Source of the DNA: an uncultured Anaerolineae bacterium
GTDB taxonomy: Bacteria; Chloroflexota; Anaerolineae; Aggregatilineales; Phototrophicaceae
Length of the DNA stretch: 64,000 bases
Assembly (NCBI GenBank): GCA_938022205.1
Contig: CALIEB010000011.1
Span: 58,709 to 122,708, forward strand
Direction of reading: 5' to 3'
In this document: piece after piece, positions 37,981-47,256 of the stretch
Numbering within the stretch: the stretch's first letter is position 1
Layout: every line of letters begins with the position of its first letter
Position numbers and translations under genes: made by a program
Notes under the pieces: generated by a model
What the model saw: only the letters and a program-made list of their open reading frames with translations
Database searches by the model: none
What the model was told of the DNA's origin: nothing

Positions 37981-38792
37981 TGAAGGACTTTAGCCATTTT
38001 GAAGCGGTGAGCGTGGCGTTTGACAGCGAACGGCGGCTAGCGCACGTCACGCTCAACCGCCCTGAGAGCAAGAACGCCATGAATTTTAGGATGGTGGCGG
38101 AGCTTTACGAGGTCTTCAGCGCGCTGAAGGGCGACCGCAGCGTGCGCGCTGTGCTGTTGAGCGGGGCGGGCGGGACGTTCTGCGCGGGCGGCGACATCAA
38201 AGAGATGCGCGACAACACTGTCCCCGCCCAAGAGAGCGCGGGCAACCTCGACGCGATGCTGCGGGCGGTCAACACCGCCGACCAAATCGTTATCGCTAAG
38301 GTGGAAGGCGCGGCGTTGGGCGGCGGCTTCGGACTGGTGTGCGTCAGCGACATCGCTATCGCCAGCACGACCGCCCAGTTCGGGCTGCCGGAAGTGCGCT
38401 TGGGCGTTGCGCCTGCGTTTATCTCGCCGTTTGTGCTGAACCGCGTTGGGCTGACGCGCGCGCGCGAGCTAATGCTGAGCGGGCGGCGGTTCAACGGCGA
38501 GAAGGCGTTTGAGTACGGCATCGTGCATCAAGCCGTCGCGCCTGAAGAGCTAGACAACGCCGTGAACTGGGTGCTAGAGGACGTGCGCCAGTGTGCGCCC
38601 AACGCCGTTGCCGCCACAAAAGCCCTGATTTTCGAGGTGTTAGACAAGCCGCTGGACGAGACGGTCGCCTACCGCGCCAACCTGCTCAACACGCTGCGGG
38701 CGGGCGAGGAAGCGCAGGAGGGCATGCTGGCGTTTATGCAAAAACGCCCCGCGCGTTGGGCAACAGGGGGAGAAGAGCGTCATGATGCGTAA
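37980..38792 (+). CDS. Enoyl-CoA hydratase/isomerase
   Basis: VTLNRPESKNAMN, LSGAGGTFCAGGDIKEM, KVEGAALGGGFGLVCVSDIAIAS, FGLPEVRLGVAPAFISPFV. Confidence 0.93.
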   Translation: MKDFSHFEAVSVAFDSERRLAHVTLNRPESKNAMNFRMVAELYEVFSALKGDRSVRAVLLSGAGGTFCAGGDIKEMRDNTVPAQESAGNLDAMLRAVNTADQIVIAKVEGAALGGGFGLVCVSDIAIASTTAQFGLPEVRLGVAPAFISPFVLNRVGLTRARELMLSGRRFNGEKAFEYGIVHQAVAPEELDNAVNWVLEDVRQCAPNAVAATKALIFEVLDKPLDETVAYRANLLNTLRAGEEAQEGMLAFMQKRPARWATGGEERHDA

Positions 38793-40707
38793 GGTGTTGA
38801 TTGCCAATCGCGGCGAGATTGCTTGCCGCATTATTCGCACCTGCCGCGAGCTAGGGTTGGCGACGGTGGCGGTCTATTCGGAGGCAGACGCGAACGCCCT
38901 GCACGTGCAGCTTGCCGACGAGGCGATTTTCTTGGGCGGCAGCCCGCCCACCGAGAGCTATCTCAACATGGAAAAAATCATCGCTGCCGCCAAGCGCGCG
39001 GGCGCGGATGCCATTCATCCGGGCTATGGCTTCTTGGCAGAGAACGCGGCGTTCGCCTACTTGGTCAACGCTTCCGGGCTGCGTTACATCGCGCCGCCCG
39101 CCGAAGCCATTGAGGCGATGGGCGACAAGCGCATTGCCAAGCTCATCTTGAAGGACGTGCCGTTTGTGCCGGGCTACTTCGGCGAAGACCAAAGCAACGA
39201 GACGTTGATTGCGGCGGCGCAAGAGATTGGCTTCCCCATCATGGTGAAGGCGACGGCGGGCGGCGGCGGCAAGGGCATGCTGCTCGTGCAAAGCGCGGAC
39301 GCGCTGCCCGATGCGCTGGAAAGCGCGCGCCGCACCGCCCTGCAAGCCTTTGGTGACGGCACGCTCATGCTAGAGAAAGCCATTCAATCGCCGCGCCACA
39401 TCGAGGTGCAAGTTTTCGGCGACCAGCACGGCAACGTCATCGCTATCGGCGAGCGCGAGTGTACCATTCAACGCCGCCACCAGAAAATCATCGAAGAAAC
39501 GCCCTCCACTGCGTTGGATGCCGCGCTGCGCGAGCGCATTTGTGCCACTGCCGTCAGCATCGCCAAGCAAATCGGCTATCACGGCGCAGGCACGGTTGAG
39601 TTCTTACTCGACAAGGACAACAACTACTACTTTATGGAGATGAACACGCGCCTGCAAGTCGAGCATCCTGTCACCGAAATGGTCTACGGCATTGACCTCG
39701 TCAAGTGGCAAATTGAGGTGGCGTGCAACCAAACGCTGTCTGACATCATGGGCAACATGACGCTGCAACCCAAAGGTCACGCCATTGAAGCGCGCGTCTA
39801 CGCCGAAGACCCTGCCAAGAACTTCTTGCCGGTGGTGGGTGACGTGCTGTATTTCCAGCCGCCACCGCACGTGCGCACCGACAGCGGCATCCAGTCGGGC
39901 GACAGTATCACGCCCTTCTATGACCCGATGATTGCCAAAGTCATCGCGCACGGCGAAAACCGCCTCGATGCCATTCGCAAGCTGGATTACGCGCTCTCGC
40001 AGATGAAGCTGCTGGGCATCCGCAACAACGCCGACTACCTGCGGCGCATCCTCATGATCCCAGAACACCTAGCCGGCATCCTCAGCACGGACTTCGTCGA
40101 GGAGTTCGCCCACCTGCAAACCGTGCAAGAAGCCCTGCATCCCAGCGCGTTGATAGCGGTGGCGATGGCGCGCTTGCAAGGCAAGCAGAGCTGGCGCAAC
40201 AGCCCCAATCGCCCGTTGGTCTACACGTTCCAGCACGACGACACGCCGCACACGTTGCACATCACCACGCACAGCGCAACCCACTGCACGGTGCAGTATG
40301 GCGACACGACACACGACGTGCGCGTGATGGCGCACGACGCGCCGCAGCTCACACTGGTGATAGACGGGCATCGCCAGACCTTCACGGTCGTGCGCGACGC
40401 AGGCACGACCTACTGGGCGCACACGCCGTACGGCACGTTCGCGCTGGTTTGGGTAGACCCGTTGCCCGCGCCCAACGCGCGCGCCGCCGCGCAAGGCTCG
40501 CTGCGCGCGCCGATGACGGGCAAGGTCATTCAAGTGCTGGTGGCGGAGGGCGACAACGTGACGCAAGGCACGCCGCTCATGGTCATTGAGGCGATGAAGA
40601 TGGAGCATCGCATTGAAGCCCCGCACGACGGCAAGGTGACCCACCTGCGCTATCAGGCAGGCGACACCGTGCAAGCCGACGACGTGCTACTAGCGTTGGA
40701 AAGCTAG
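38782..40707 (+). CDS. Acyl-CoA carboxylase biotin carboxylase/biotin carrier subunit
   Basis: KVLIANRGEIACRIIRTCRELG, HPGYGFLAENAAFA, KATAGGGGKGML, EMNTRLQVEHPVTEM, biotinyl motif VIEAMKMEH. Confidence 0.95.
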   Translation: MMRKVLIANRGEIACRIIRTCRELGLATVAVYSEADANALHVQLADEAIFLGGSPPTESYLNMEKIIAAAKRAGADAIHPGYGFLAENAAFAYLVNASGLRYIAPPAEAIEAMGDKRIAKLILKDVPFVPGYFGEDQSNETLIAAAQEIGFPIMVKATAGGGGKGMLLVQSADALPDALESARRTALQAFGDGTLMLEKAIQSPRHIEVQVFGDQHGNVIAIGERECTIQRRHQKIIEETPSTALDAALRERICATAVSIAKQIGYHGAGTVEFLLDKDNNYYFMEMNTRLQVEHPVTEMVYGIDLVKWQIEVACNQTLSDIMGNMTLQPKGHAIEARVYAEDPAKNFLPVVGDVLYFQPPPHVRTDSGIQSGDSITPFYDPMIAKVIAHGENRLDAIRKLDYALSQMKLLGIRNNADYLRRILMIPEHLAGILSTDFVEEFAHLQTVQEALHPSALIAVAMARLQGKQSWRNSPNRPLVYTFQHDDTPHTLHITTHSATHCTVQYGDTTHDVRVMAHDAPQLTLVIDGHRQTFTVVRDAGTTYWAHTPYGTFALVWVDPLPAPNARAAAQGSLRAPMTGKVIQVLVAEGDNVTQGTPLMVIEAMKMEHRIEAPHDGKVTHLRYQAGDTVQADDVLLALES

Positions 40708-40728
40708 GCGCGACGTGGTGGGCGCGGC

Positions 40729-41235
40729 TTATGCTTTGCCCCACCACGCTTTTTCTAGGGCGCGCAACGCGGCAATTTTGTCCTTGTAGTCGGGGATATG
40801 CTGCGCCACAATCGCCCAAAAGTCTTTGCTGTGGTTGAGTTCTTGCAAGTGCGCCAGCTCATGGCAAAAGATGTAATCGACGAGGTCGGCAGGCAGCCAC
40901 GCGAGGCGCGTGTTGAGCGTAATCGTGCCAAACGCCGAACAAGACCCCCACTTGCGGCGCATGTCGCGCCACTGCACGCGGGCGGGCTTGGCGTTCATGC
41001 GCGCGCACATGGCGGCGAAGCGCGCGTTAAGTTGCGCCTGTGAGAGCTGGACAGGCGGCGCGGGCGGAACGTGTTCGGCGAGCTTAGGCAGATTCTTCTT
41101 GATGAAGTTGACGACACACTTGTCGCCCGCTTGGTAGCGCGCGGGGATGTAGACTTCCACGCCACCGAGCGTAGCGCGCATCATCATGCTGCGGCGATTT
41201 TGGCGGATAATCTTGAGGGGCGTTTCTTCGCTCAT
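40729..41235 (-). CDS. YgjP-like M48-type metallopeptidase domain protein
   Basis: WGSCSAFGTITLNTRLAWLPADLVDYIFCHELAHLQELNHSKDFW. Confidence 0.88.
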   Translation of the reverse strand: MSEETPLKIIRQNRRSMMMRATLGGVEVYIPARYQAGDKCVVNFIKKNLPKLAEHVPPAPPVQLSQAQLNARFAAMCARMNAKPARVQWRDMRRKWGSCSAFGTITLNTRLAWLPADLVDYIFCHELAHLQELNHSKDFWAIVAQHIPDYKDKIAALRALEKAWWGKA

Positions 41236-41286
41236 GTGCGCTCCTGCGGCTAGGTCAGGGCGATGATAGCACGAGCGCGACGCGCG

Positions 41287-41325
41287 AAAAAGCCCCGCGT
41301 CATCAGGTGCCTGATGACGCGGGGC
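41287..41325 (-). terminator. Rho-independent terminator for the lipoprotein gene
   Basis: GCCCCGCGTCATCAGG-(TG)-CCTGATGACGCGGGGC perfect 16-bp stem; T-tract TTTTTC follows on the minus strand. Confidence 0.88.
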
Positions 41326-41349
41326 GCGTGTGCTTCACGGCGCGCTTGG

Positions 41350-41964
41350 CTAGTTCTTGGCGACCTTCGCCGTGCCGGCAATCGCTTCGATGAGCGACTG
41401 ATAAGCGGTGAGACCGCCCTTCTTTGTGCCGCCAAGCACGATGACGACGGCATCGTCCACGACCAACGCCAGCACCATGCCATCTGATTTGCTGCTGCTG
41501 CCTATCGTGCGTGCCGCCGACTTGCCGTTTATCGTCACTTCCGCGACATCGCCGAAGCTAGGCGCGTCGGAGCTGCTGCTGCCGACGTTGCCCTTAAAGG
41601 CGTTAAGGACTGAAACGGGGGTTACGTCGCCTTCAATGCCGAGCATGCTAGCAACTTCTATGGGGAAGAAAACCGCCTGCACGAACACCGCGTTGTCAGG
41701 CAAGTCCCCATCCAACCCTTTTTCAAAGTCGACATCGGCGTTGTTGCTCATGGTGATGTCTTGGGTAACCACCACCTTCCAATTGGCGGGGTGGTTAAGC
41801 GTTAGTTTGCCCATGCCCTCGACTTCAAGCACGGCACTGGCGGAAAGGTCGGGTGCGCTGGGCGTGGGCGTTGGTGCAGGCGCAGTAGCTCCACCGCCGC
41901 AAGCCGTCAGCACGACCGCAAACGCCAGCCCGTAAATGACTAAAATCCACTTTTGTGTACGCAT
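41350..41964 (-). CDS. Lipoprotein of unknown function
   Basis: Lipobox LTACGGG after a hydrophobic signal; Pro/Thr linker. Confidence 0.75.
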   Translation of the reverse strand: MRTQKWILVIYGLAFAVVLTACGGGATAPAPTPTPSAPDLSASAVLEVEGMGKLTLNHPANWKVVVTQDITMSNNADVDFEKGLDGDLPDNAVFVQAVFFPIEVASMLGIEGDVTPVSVLNAFKGNVGSSSSDAPSFGDVAEVTINGKSAARTIGSSSKSDGMVLALVVDDAVVIVLGGTKKGGLTAYQSLIEAIAGTAKVAKN

Positions 41965-42260
41965 CGTTCCCCCTTAAGGTGAGAAAATAAAAAAACGCTT
42001 GACGCTTATGACACTATATCTTGATTGTTCCAATCGGGATAGTTAAAAACGCGGCAATTTGCCCATTGACGCGGCGCGCCGCCGAAAAACAAACAAATGT
42101 TCGCATTTTGCGCGCGTTTGCCTATAGGCTAAAAGAGACAACAGCCAGCCCCCCACGCCGCGGACGCGCCCTGCCTTGCGCCCTCCGCCACCAATCGGAC
42201 GATGAGCGCGTGCGCGGGGCTGTGCTGTTTGCGCCCCAACTGCCCATGTCGAGGTTGCCC

Positions 42261-43487
42261 ATGCCACGTCAACGCAAGCCTAAACCGCCCTTTGAGTTAG
42301 ATGCCCTGATGCCGCCGCCCCACGCGGGACAAGCGGCGGTGCTAGCGTCGCCTGCGCGCTATCGCGTTGTCGTCTGTGGGCGGCGTTGGGGCAAAACCGA
42401 GCTGGGCAAGCGCATCGCCGCGCAAGCCCTGTTAGACGAGGCGCGTGTGTGGTGGCTTGCGCCCACCTACGGCATCGCCAGCCAAGTGTGGCGCGACCTC
42501 AAGCACACGTTCGCGCCGCTGGCGGGCGTGGTCACGTTGGAACATGAGCGGCGTATCGACTACGGCGCAGGCTTCTTGAGCATCAAAAGCACACACACGC
42601 CCGACAACTTGCGCGGCGCAGGCTTGGATTGGGCGATTTTAGACGAGTGTGCCTTCATGAGCGCGGACGTGTGGGCGCAAATTGTGCGTCCTATGCTGCT
42701 GGAGCGGCGCGGGCGCGCGGTCTTCATCAGCTCGCCCAACGGCAGAAATTGGTTTTGGGAGCTAACGCAGCAGGCGCGCCTTGCGCCCGAAGAATGGGCG
42801 GTGTTCCACTACCCCAGCGCGGCGAACCCACTGGTGCTGCCGGAGGAGCTGGCGCGCATCCAAGCGCAAACCCCCGAACGCATTTGGCGCGCCGAGTATC
42901 TGGCGGAGTTCGTGGCGGACAGCGGGCGCGTCTTTCGCAACTTGCAAGCGTGCGCCCGCGCTGTGCCACCGCCTGCGCCGCTGCCGGATGCCGTCTACGT
43001 GGCGGGCGTGGACTGGGGGCGCGAGGGCGATTACACGGTTATCGTCGTGTTGGACGCGGTGCGCGGCGAGATGGTCGCGCTCGACCGCTTTCATCAAGTG
43101 GGCTGGCAGGTGCAGCGTGGGCGCATCGCGCAGATGGCACAAGCGTGGCGCGTGCAGCACATCCTCGCTGAAGCCAACAGCATCGGCGCGCCCAATGTCG
43201 AGGCGTTGCAGAACGAGGGATTGCCCGTCTACCCCTTCACGACCAGCGCACAGAGCAAACCGCCGCTCATTGAGGCACTCGCGTTGGCGTTCGAGCGCGA
43301 AGAGCTGCGCATTCTGCCCGACGAGGTGCTGCTCACCGAGCTGAGCCTGTATACCGTCACGCGCACGCCAAGCGGACTGTACCAATACAGCGCGCCGCAC
43401 GGGCAGCACGACGACAGTGTCATCGCGCTAGCGTTGGCGTGGCGCGCACGCGGCGCACGCCCGCGCCTGCGCTTCGATTTTCTCTAG
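42261..43487 (+). CDS. Phage terminase large subunit-like protein (ATPase plus RNase H-fold nuclease)
   Basis: Walker A VVVCGRRWGKTELGK; Walker B LDWAILDECAFM; FISSPNGRNWFWEL; nuclease GVDWGREGDYTVIVVLD, AEANSIGAPNVEAL, HDDSVIALALAW. Start ATG 42261 (alternative 42246); upstream tracked residues look non-coding. Confidence 0.9.
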   Translation: MPRQRKPKPPFELDALMPPPHAGQAAVLASPARYRVVVCGRRWGKTELGKRIAAQALLDEARVWWLAPTYGIASQVWRDLKHTFAPLAGVVTLEHERRIDYGAGFLSIKSTHTPDNLRGAGLDWAILDECAFMSADVWAQIVRPMLLERRGRAVFISSPNGRNWFWELTQQARLAPEEWAVFHYPSAANPLVLPEELARIQAQTPERIWRAEYLAEFVADSGRVFRNLQACARAVPPPAPLPDAVYVAGVDWGREGDYTVIVVLDAVRGEMVALDRFHQVGWQVQRGRIAQMAQAWRVQHILAEANSIGAPNVEALQNEGLPVYPFTTSAQSKPPLIEALALAFEREELRILPDEVLLTELSLYTVTRTPSGLYQYSAPHGQHDDSVIALALAWRARGARPRLRFDFL

Positions 43488-43496
43488 CGGCGCGAA

Positions 43497-43525
43497 AAAA
43501 GCGCGCGTTCAACCCGTGCGCTTTT
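43497..43525. terminator. Bidirectional rho-independent terminator between convergent genes
   Basis: AAAAGCGCGCG-TTCAACC-CGTGCGCTTTT stem with A-tract and T-tract flanks (one G-U pair). Confidence 0.75.
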
Positions 43526-43540
43526 ACGTTGTGGCGTGGA

Positions 43541-44947
43541 TTAACCGCGTGAGGACGGCGTAGCGGTGCCAAGCTCGGCGGGCAACAAAGGTTGGGCGGC
43601 CGGGGTCGTCCCCAGCGTGGCGGGGTTCACGCGACCGCTTGAGACCGGCGCGCCTTCGCTGACGCTGGCGGCACAGCGGAAGCCCACCCAGCGTGGGTAG
43701 CGCGGGTCGTTCGGGCTGTCTGGCACGGGCAACCACGATTGACGATGCACCGTGCGCGCAAAGAACGGCACGCCGTCCCAAGAGCCGCCGCGCAACACCT
43801 TCTCAAGGGCAATAGGCGGACCCTGCGGGTTGTAAACGGGCTGGGGTAAGTTGGCTTGCTGCGCGTAATAGTCCGGCGCGTACCAGTCATTGACCCACTC
43901 GCTGATGTTACCCGCCATGTCCAGCACGCCGTAAGGGCTTGCCCCCTGCGGGTATGAACCAACCGGCACGGTGCCGGGCGGCGCGTCCTTCGGACGGTTG
44001 GTCTTGGCAAGCGCGTTGCTCCACTCGTTGCCCCAAGGGTAGATGCGCCCGTCATCACCGCGCGCGGCGCGCTCCCATTCGGCTTCGGTCGGCAGCCGCC
44101 GCCCAATGGCTTGGCAGTACGCTTGCGCGCCGTACCACGTCACGCCAAACACCGGGTGCGAGGTGAGTCCGGGCGGCGCGTTGTAGTTTTGGCTGTCAAA
44201 CGTAATGACCGCGCCATCGGGGCGTTCGTTGACAGTTTGGATGCACAAGAAACCGCTGCAGCCGTTCAGGTGACTGATACCCTGCGAGCGCAAATAGTTC
44301 AAGAACGCGACGTACTGGCGGAAGGTCACTTCGGTCGTTTCGATTTGGAAGGGGTCAAGACGCACTTGGAACGTAGGGCTTGAGTCTTCGCCGTACTCAG
44401 GGCGACAGTTGCCCTCATCGCGCAAACGGCACTGGTCAACCGCCGCCAGCACTTCGATGGGCGTTGTCCCCATTTGGAACACGCCGCCCGGCACCGTAAC
44501 CATCGACGACACGATACCCTGAAGCAGCTCGGGGATAAGGCTTTGCGGGCTGGCGACGGTGGGCTGTGGCAACTGTGAGCTGGTGACCGTTTCGACCGCG
44601 CTCACGGCATCTTGTGCTTGCGTTTGCGCTTGGGCTGCGTCTGTCGTGGGAGTAGGTGAGGCAGCCAAAATAATCGGACTTTCTTGGGTGGGCTGCGGCG
44701 TGGCGGTGATGACGAAGGGGGTGATGGTCGGCGCATTCGGGTCGGGCGTGGCGGTCACAACCAACACGATTTCCGGCGCAGGTGTGTAAGTGGGCAGCGG
44801 CTGCGCGCCGAAGCCTTGCAATACGCCCGCCAGCAGCAGCCCAAACACGATCAAGCCGCCGCACAACACGCCCGGAAAAAAGCCAATCAGCAGCCACTGA
44901 AAACCACCGCCGCGCCTGCGACTGCTAAAACTTTTGTACTGCCCCAT
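43541..44947 (-). CDS. Formylglycine-generating enzyme-fold (SUMF1/FGE-sulfatase domain) protein with N-terminal TM segment
   Basis: VPGGVFQMGTTP, PVFGVTWYGAQAYCQAIGRRLPTEAEWERAARG, YPWGNEWSNAL, DMAGNISEWVNDWY, VLRGGSWDG, VGFRCA. Confidence 0.9.
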   Translation of the reverse strand: MGQYKSFSSRRRGGGFQWLLIGFFPGVLCGGLIVFGLLLAGVLQGFGAQPLPTYTPAPEIVLVVTATPDPNAPTITPFVITATPQPTQESPIILAASPTPTTDAAQAQTQAQDAVSAVETVTSSQLPQPTVASPQSLIPELLQGIVSSMVTVPGGVFQMGTTPIEVLAAVDQCRLRDEGNCRPEYGEDSSPTFQVRLDPFQIETTEVTFRQYVAFLNYLRSQGISHLNGCSGFLCIQTVNERPDGAVITFDSQNYNAPPGLTSHPVFGVTWYGAQAYCQAIGRRLPTEAEWERAARGDDGRIYPWGNEWSNALAKTNRPKDAPPGTVPVGSYPQGASPYGVLDMAGNISEWVNDWYAPDYYAQQANLPQPVYNPQGPPIALEKVLRGGSWDGVPFFARTVHRQSWLPVPDSPNDPRYPRWVGFRCAASVSEGAPVSSGRVNPATLGTTPAAQPLLPAELGTATPSSRG

Positions 44948-45044
44948 GCGGAACTCCTCACAATCCAACCAACACTAGGACACTATTTCTAAACGAGAAA
45001 GGGACAATGCGCAAGGTAAAACGGGGAAGCGTGGGCAAATCGCC

Positions 45045-45082
45045 TAAAAAACGCGCGCCCGCTAGGTCGTTAGCGGGCGCGC
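45045..45082 (-). terminator. Rho-independent terminator downstream of the Flp pilin gene
   Basis: GCGCGCCCGCTA-GGTCGT-TAGCGGGCGCGC perfect 12-bp stem; minus-strand T-tract GTTTTTTAGG. Confidence 0.85.
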
Positions 45083-45104
45083 TGTGGGTCGGGAGTCTTA
45101 CGGT

Positions 45105-45278
45105 CTAGCTGCCAGAGTGTTGACCAAATTTCAAACCGACGAGAATGTTGGAGAACAAGTTAGAGATACTTGGCCCCAAAATCGCCAGAATAACGATGAC
45201 CACCACAGCAACTAGCACGAGGATGAGGGCGTATTCGACCAGCCCCTGCCCCTCTGACTCATTAGGAAGATACAACAT
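45105..45278 (-). CDS. Flp/Fap family type IVb pilin
   Basis: 57 aa MLYLPNESEGQGLVEYALILVLVAVVVIVILAILGPSISNLFSNILVGLKFGQHSGS; prepilin-like G/(L)VEYALIL site, AGGAG SD. Absent from the ORF track because it is <60 aa. Confidence 0.88.
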   Translation of the reverse strand: MLYLPNESEGQGLVEYALILVLVAVVVIVILAILGPSISNLFSNILVGLKFGQHSGS

Positions 45279-45453
45279 GATGACATCTCCTATAATAAAC
45301 TGAGCAACCCCGATAACGATAAGCGCAACTTAGGTGCGCTGTGCTATAATAGAAGCGCGCCGATGCACGCCTATCTGGGATGCTTTTTCAAATCATAACA
45401 CATCCTTACGCATATAGACAACTATTCAACAATTGAGAAAGATTTTCTAACAA

Positions 45454-46431
45454 ATGAGCTTCAGCGGGATTCGCCCGATTAACCTAAAAACCGACCTTGC
45501 CCAGTTGGCTGACTTGATTGAGCTAGTCTTTGCGCCAACGCTAGACGAAGGTGGGCGCGCCGCTATCCGTGAGATGCGCTATCTCAGCAAGCTCGGAGCG
45601 GGGTTAACGCTGCTTGGGCGGTTTAACGAGATTGTCATGGGGGTCAAGCTAGGCTATGTGTGGGAAGAGGCGGGGCAGGTCATTGGCAACGTGAGCGTGT
45701 ACCCGGCGTTTATGCCCGGCGAGCGCGACGTGTGGATTATCGCCAACGTGGGCGTGCATCCCGACTATCAAGGGCGCGGCATCGCCCGCAAGCTCATGCA
45801 CACCGCGCTGGACGCGCTGCGCCAGCGGCACGCCCGCGCCGCCATCTTGCAAGTCGATTACGACAACTACAAAGCCATTCACCTTTACGACACCCTACAC
45901 TTCTACCGCGAGCGCGCTTGGACAACGTGGCGACGCAGCAGCCTCGCGCCTAATCCGCCGCCGCTGCAAAGCGACGTGTTCATCACGCGCCGCCGTCCCT
46001 CCGAGTGGCGGGCGGAATACGCGCTAGCGGAGCTAGTTTTCCCCAAAGAGCGCGGCGGGATGGGGTGGCTGCGTCCACTCACGCCCAGTGCGTTCCGCCG
46101 CAGCTTGTGGCGCGAGCTAACCAGCTGGCTGACGATGAACAACATCGAGCGGTTGGTGGTGCGCAACGCGGACGAGACGCAAATTCTCGCCTCGCTGTGG
46201 GTGGAAAACACGCTGGGGACGCTGACGACGCGCCTGACGCTGCTGCATCATCCGCACCACCCCGAGCTGGTCGAGCCGCTGCTCAACACGGTGGTGCGCC
46301 GCTTTCGCACGGGATCGCTGATGTTGGAGCATCCGTTTGACGACGTGCTGACCGGTGAGACCTTGCGCCTGTATCGCTTCATGCCCGAGCGCACGGTATG
46401 GCACATGCGCTGGGACAACGACGTGCGCTAA
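45454..46431 (+). CDS. GNAT family N-acetyltransferase
   Basis: WIIANVGVHPDYQGRGIARKLMHTALDALRQRHARAAILQVDYDNYKAIHLYDTLHF. Confidence 0.9.
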   Translation: MSFSGIRPINLKTDLAQLADLIELVFAPTLDEGGRAAIREMRYLSKLGAGLTLLGRFNEIVMGVKLGYVWEEAGQVIGNVSVYPAFMPGERDVWIIANVGVHPDYQGRGIARKLMHTALDALRQRHARAAILQVDYDNYKAIHLYDTLHFYRERAWTTWRRSSLAPNPPPLQSDVFITRRRPSEWRAEYALAELVFPKERGGMGWLRPLTPSAFRRSLWRELTSWLTMNNIERLVVRNADETQILASLWVENTLGTLTTRLTLLHHPHHPELVEPLLNTVVRRFRTGSLMLEHPFDDVLTGETLRLYRFMPERTVWHMRWDNDVR

Positions 46432-46509
46432 GGTCGCCCCTACGCTTATGTCGCGCTTTTGTGGTAGCATAGCGCGTGTTTTGGTCAGTGAGTAAAGCAG
46501 ATTCGCCCC

Positions 46510-47256
46510 ATGCCAACACCGTTCACCCACCTAGCCATTGCCAATCGCGTGTTAACCGATGCCGCGCTGCTGCCGTCGACGCAGCACCTGCTACAGGCGC
46601 AGCTGCCCGCTTTTCTGCTAGGAAGCGTGGCGGCGGACGCACGGATTAGCCCCACAAGCCAGCGCGAGGACACGCACTTTTACCACTACACGCGCCCGAT
46701 GACCGACCACCCTTGGCGCGTGATGCTGGCACAGTACCCCAGCCTCGCCGCGCCGCGTGACGACGCACAGCGCGCGTTCGTTGCCGGCTATGTCTTGCAC
46801 CTTGCCGCAGATGAGCATTGGTCGCGCTACATGCTCGAGCCGCACTTTGCGCGCGGCACATGGGGTGGCAACGTTCAAGCGCGCTTCTTCGTGCTGCACC
46901 TGCTGCTGATAGCGATGGACGAGCGCGACCTTGCCGCGCTTGACCGCCAGCAAGCGCACACGCTGGCGGCGTGCCAGCCGCGCGACTGGCTGCCGTTTAT
47001 GTCCGACAGCGTGCTGTGCGAGTGGAACGCCTTTATTGCCCAGCAGCTCTTGGGGGAGAGCGAGACGCTGCGCATCTTCGGCGAACGCATCCAGCGCACC
47101 CCCGCTCAGCTGCGTGCCATGCTCGACGATGCCGCCCACATGCACAACGTGCTGTGGCAGCACATCACGCCCGCCATGTTAGCCGCGCTAGAAGCCGACA
47201 TGTACGCTTTTTCGCGCGAACAGCTGGAAACGTATTTGGCAGAGGCAGCGCGATGA
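46510..47256 (+). CDS. Zinc-dependent phospholipase C-like/HD-type helical protein
   Basis: MPTPFTHLAIANRVL, FLLGSVAADARI, THFYHYT, AFVAGYVLHLAADEHW. Confidence 0.65.
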   Translation: MPTPFTHLAIANRVLTDAALLPSTQHLLQAQLPAFLLGSVAADARISPTSQREDTHFYHYTRPMTDHPWRVMLAQYPSLAAPRDDAQRAFVAGYVLHLAADEHWSRYMLEPHFARGTWGGNVQARFFVLHLLLIAMDERDLAALDRQQAHTLAACQPRDWLPFMSDSVLCEWNAFIAQQLLGESETLRIFGERIQRTPAQLRAMLDDAAHMHNVLWQHITPAMLAALEADMYAFSREQLETYLAEAAR

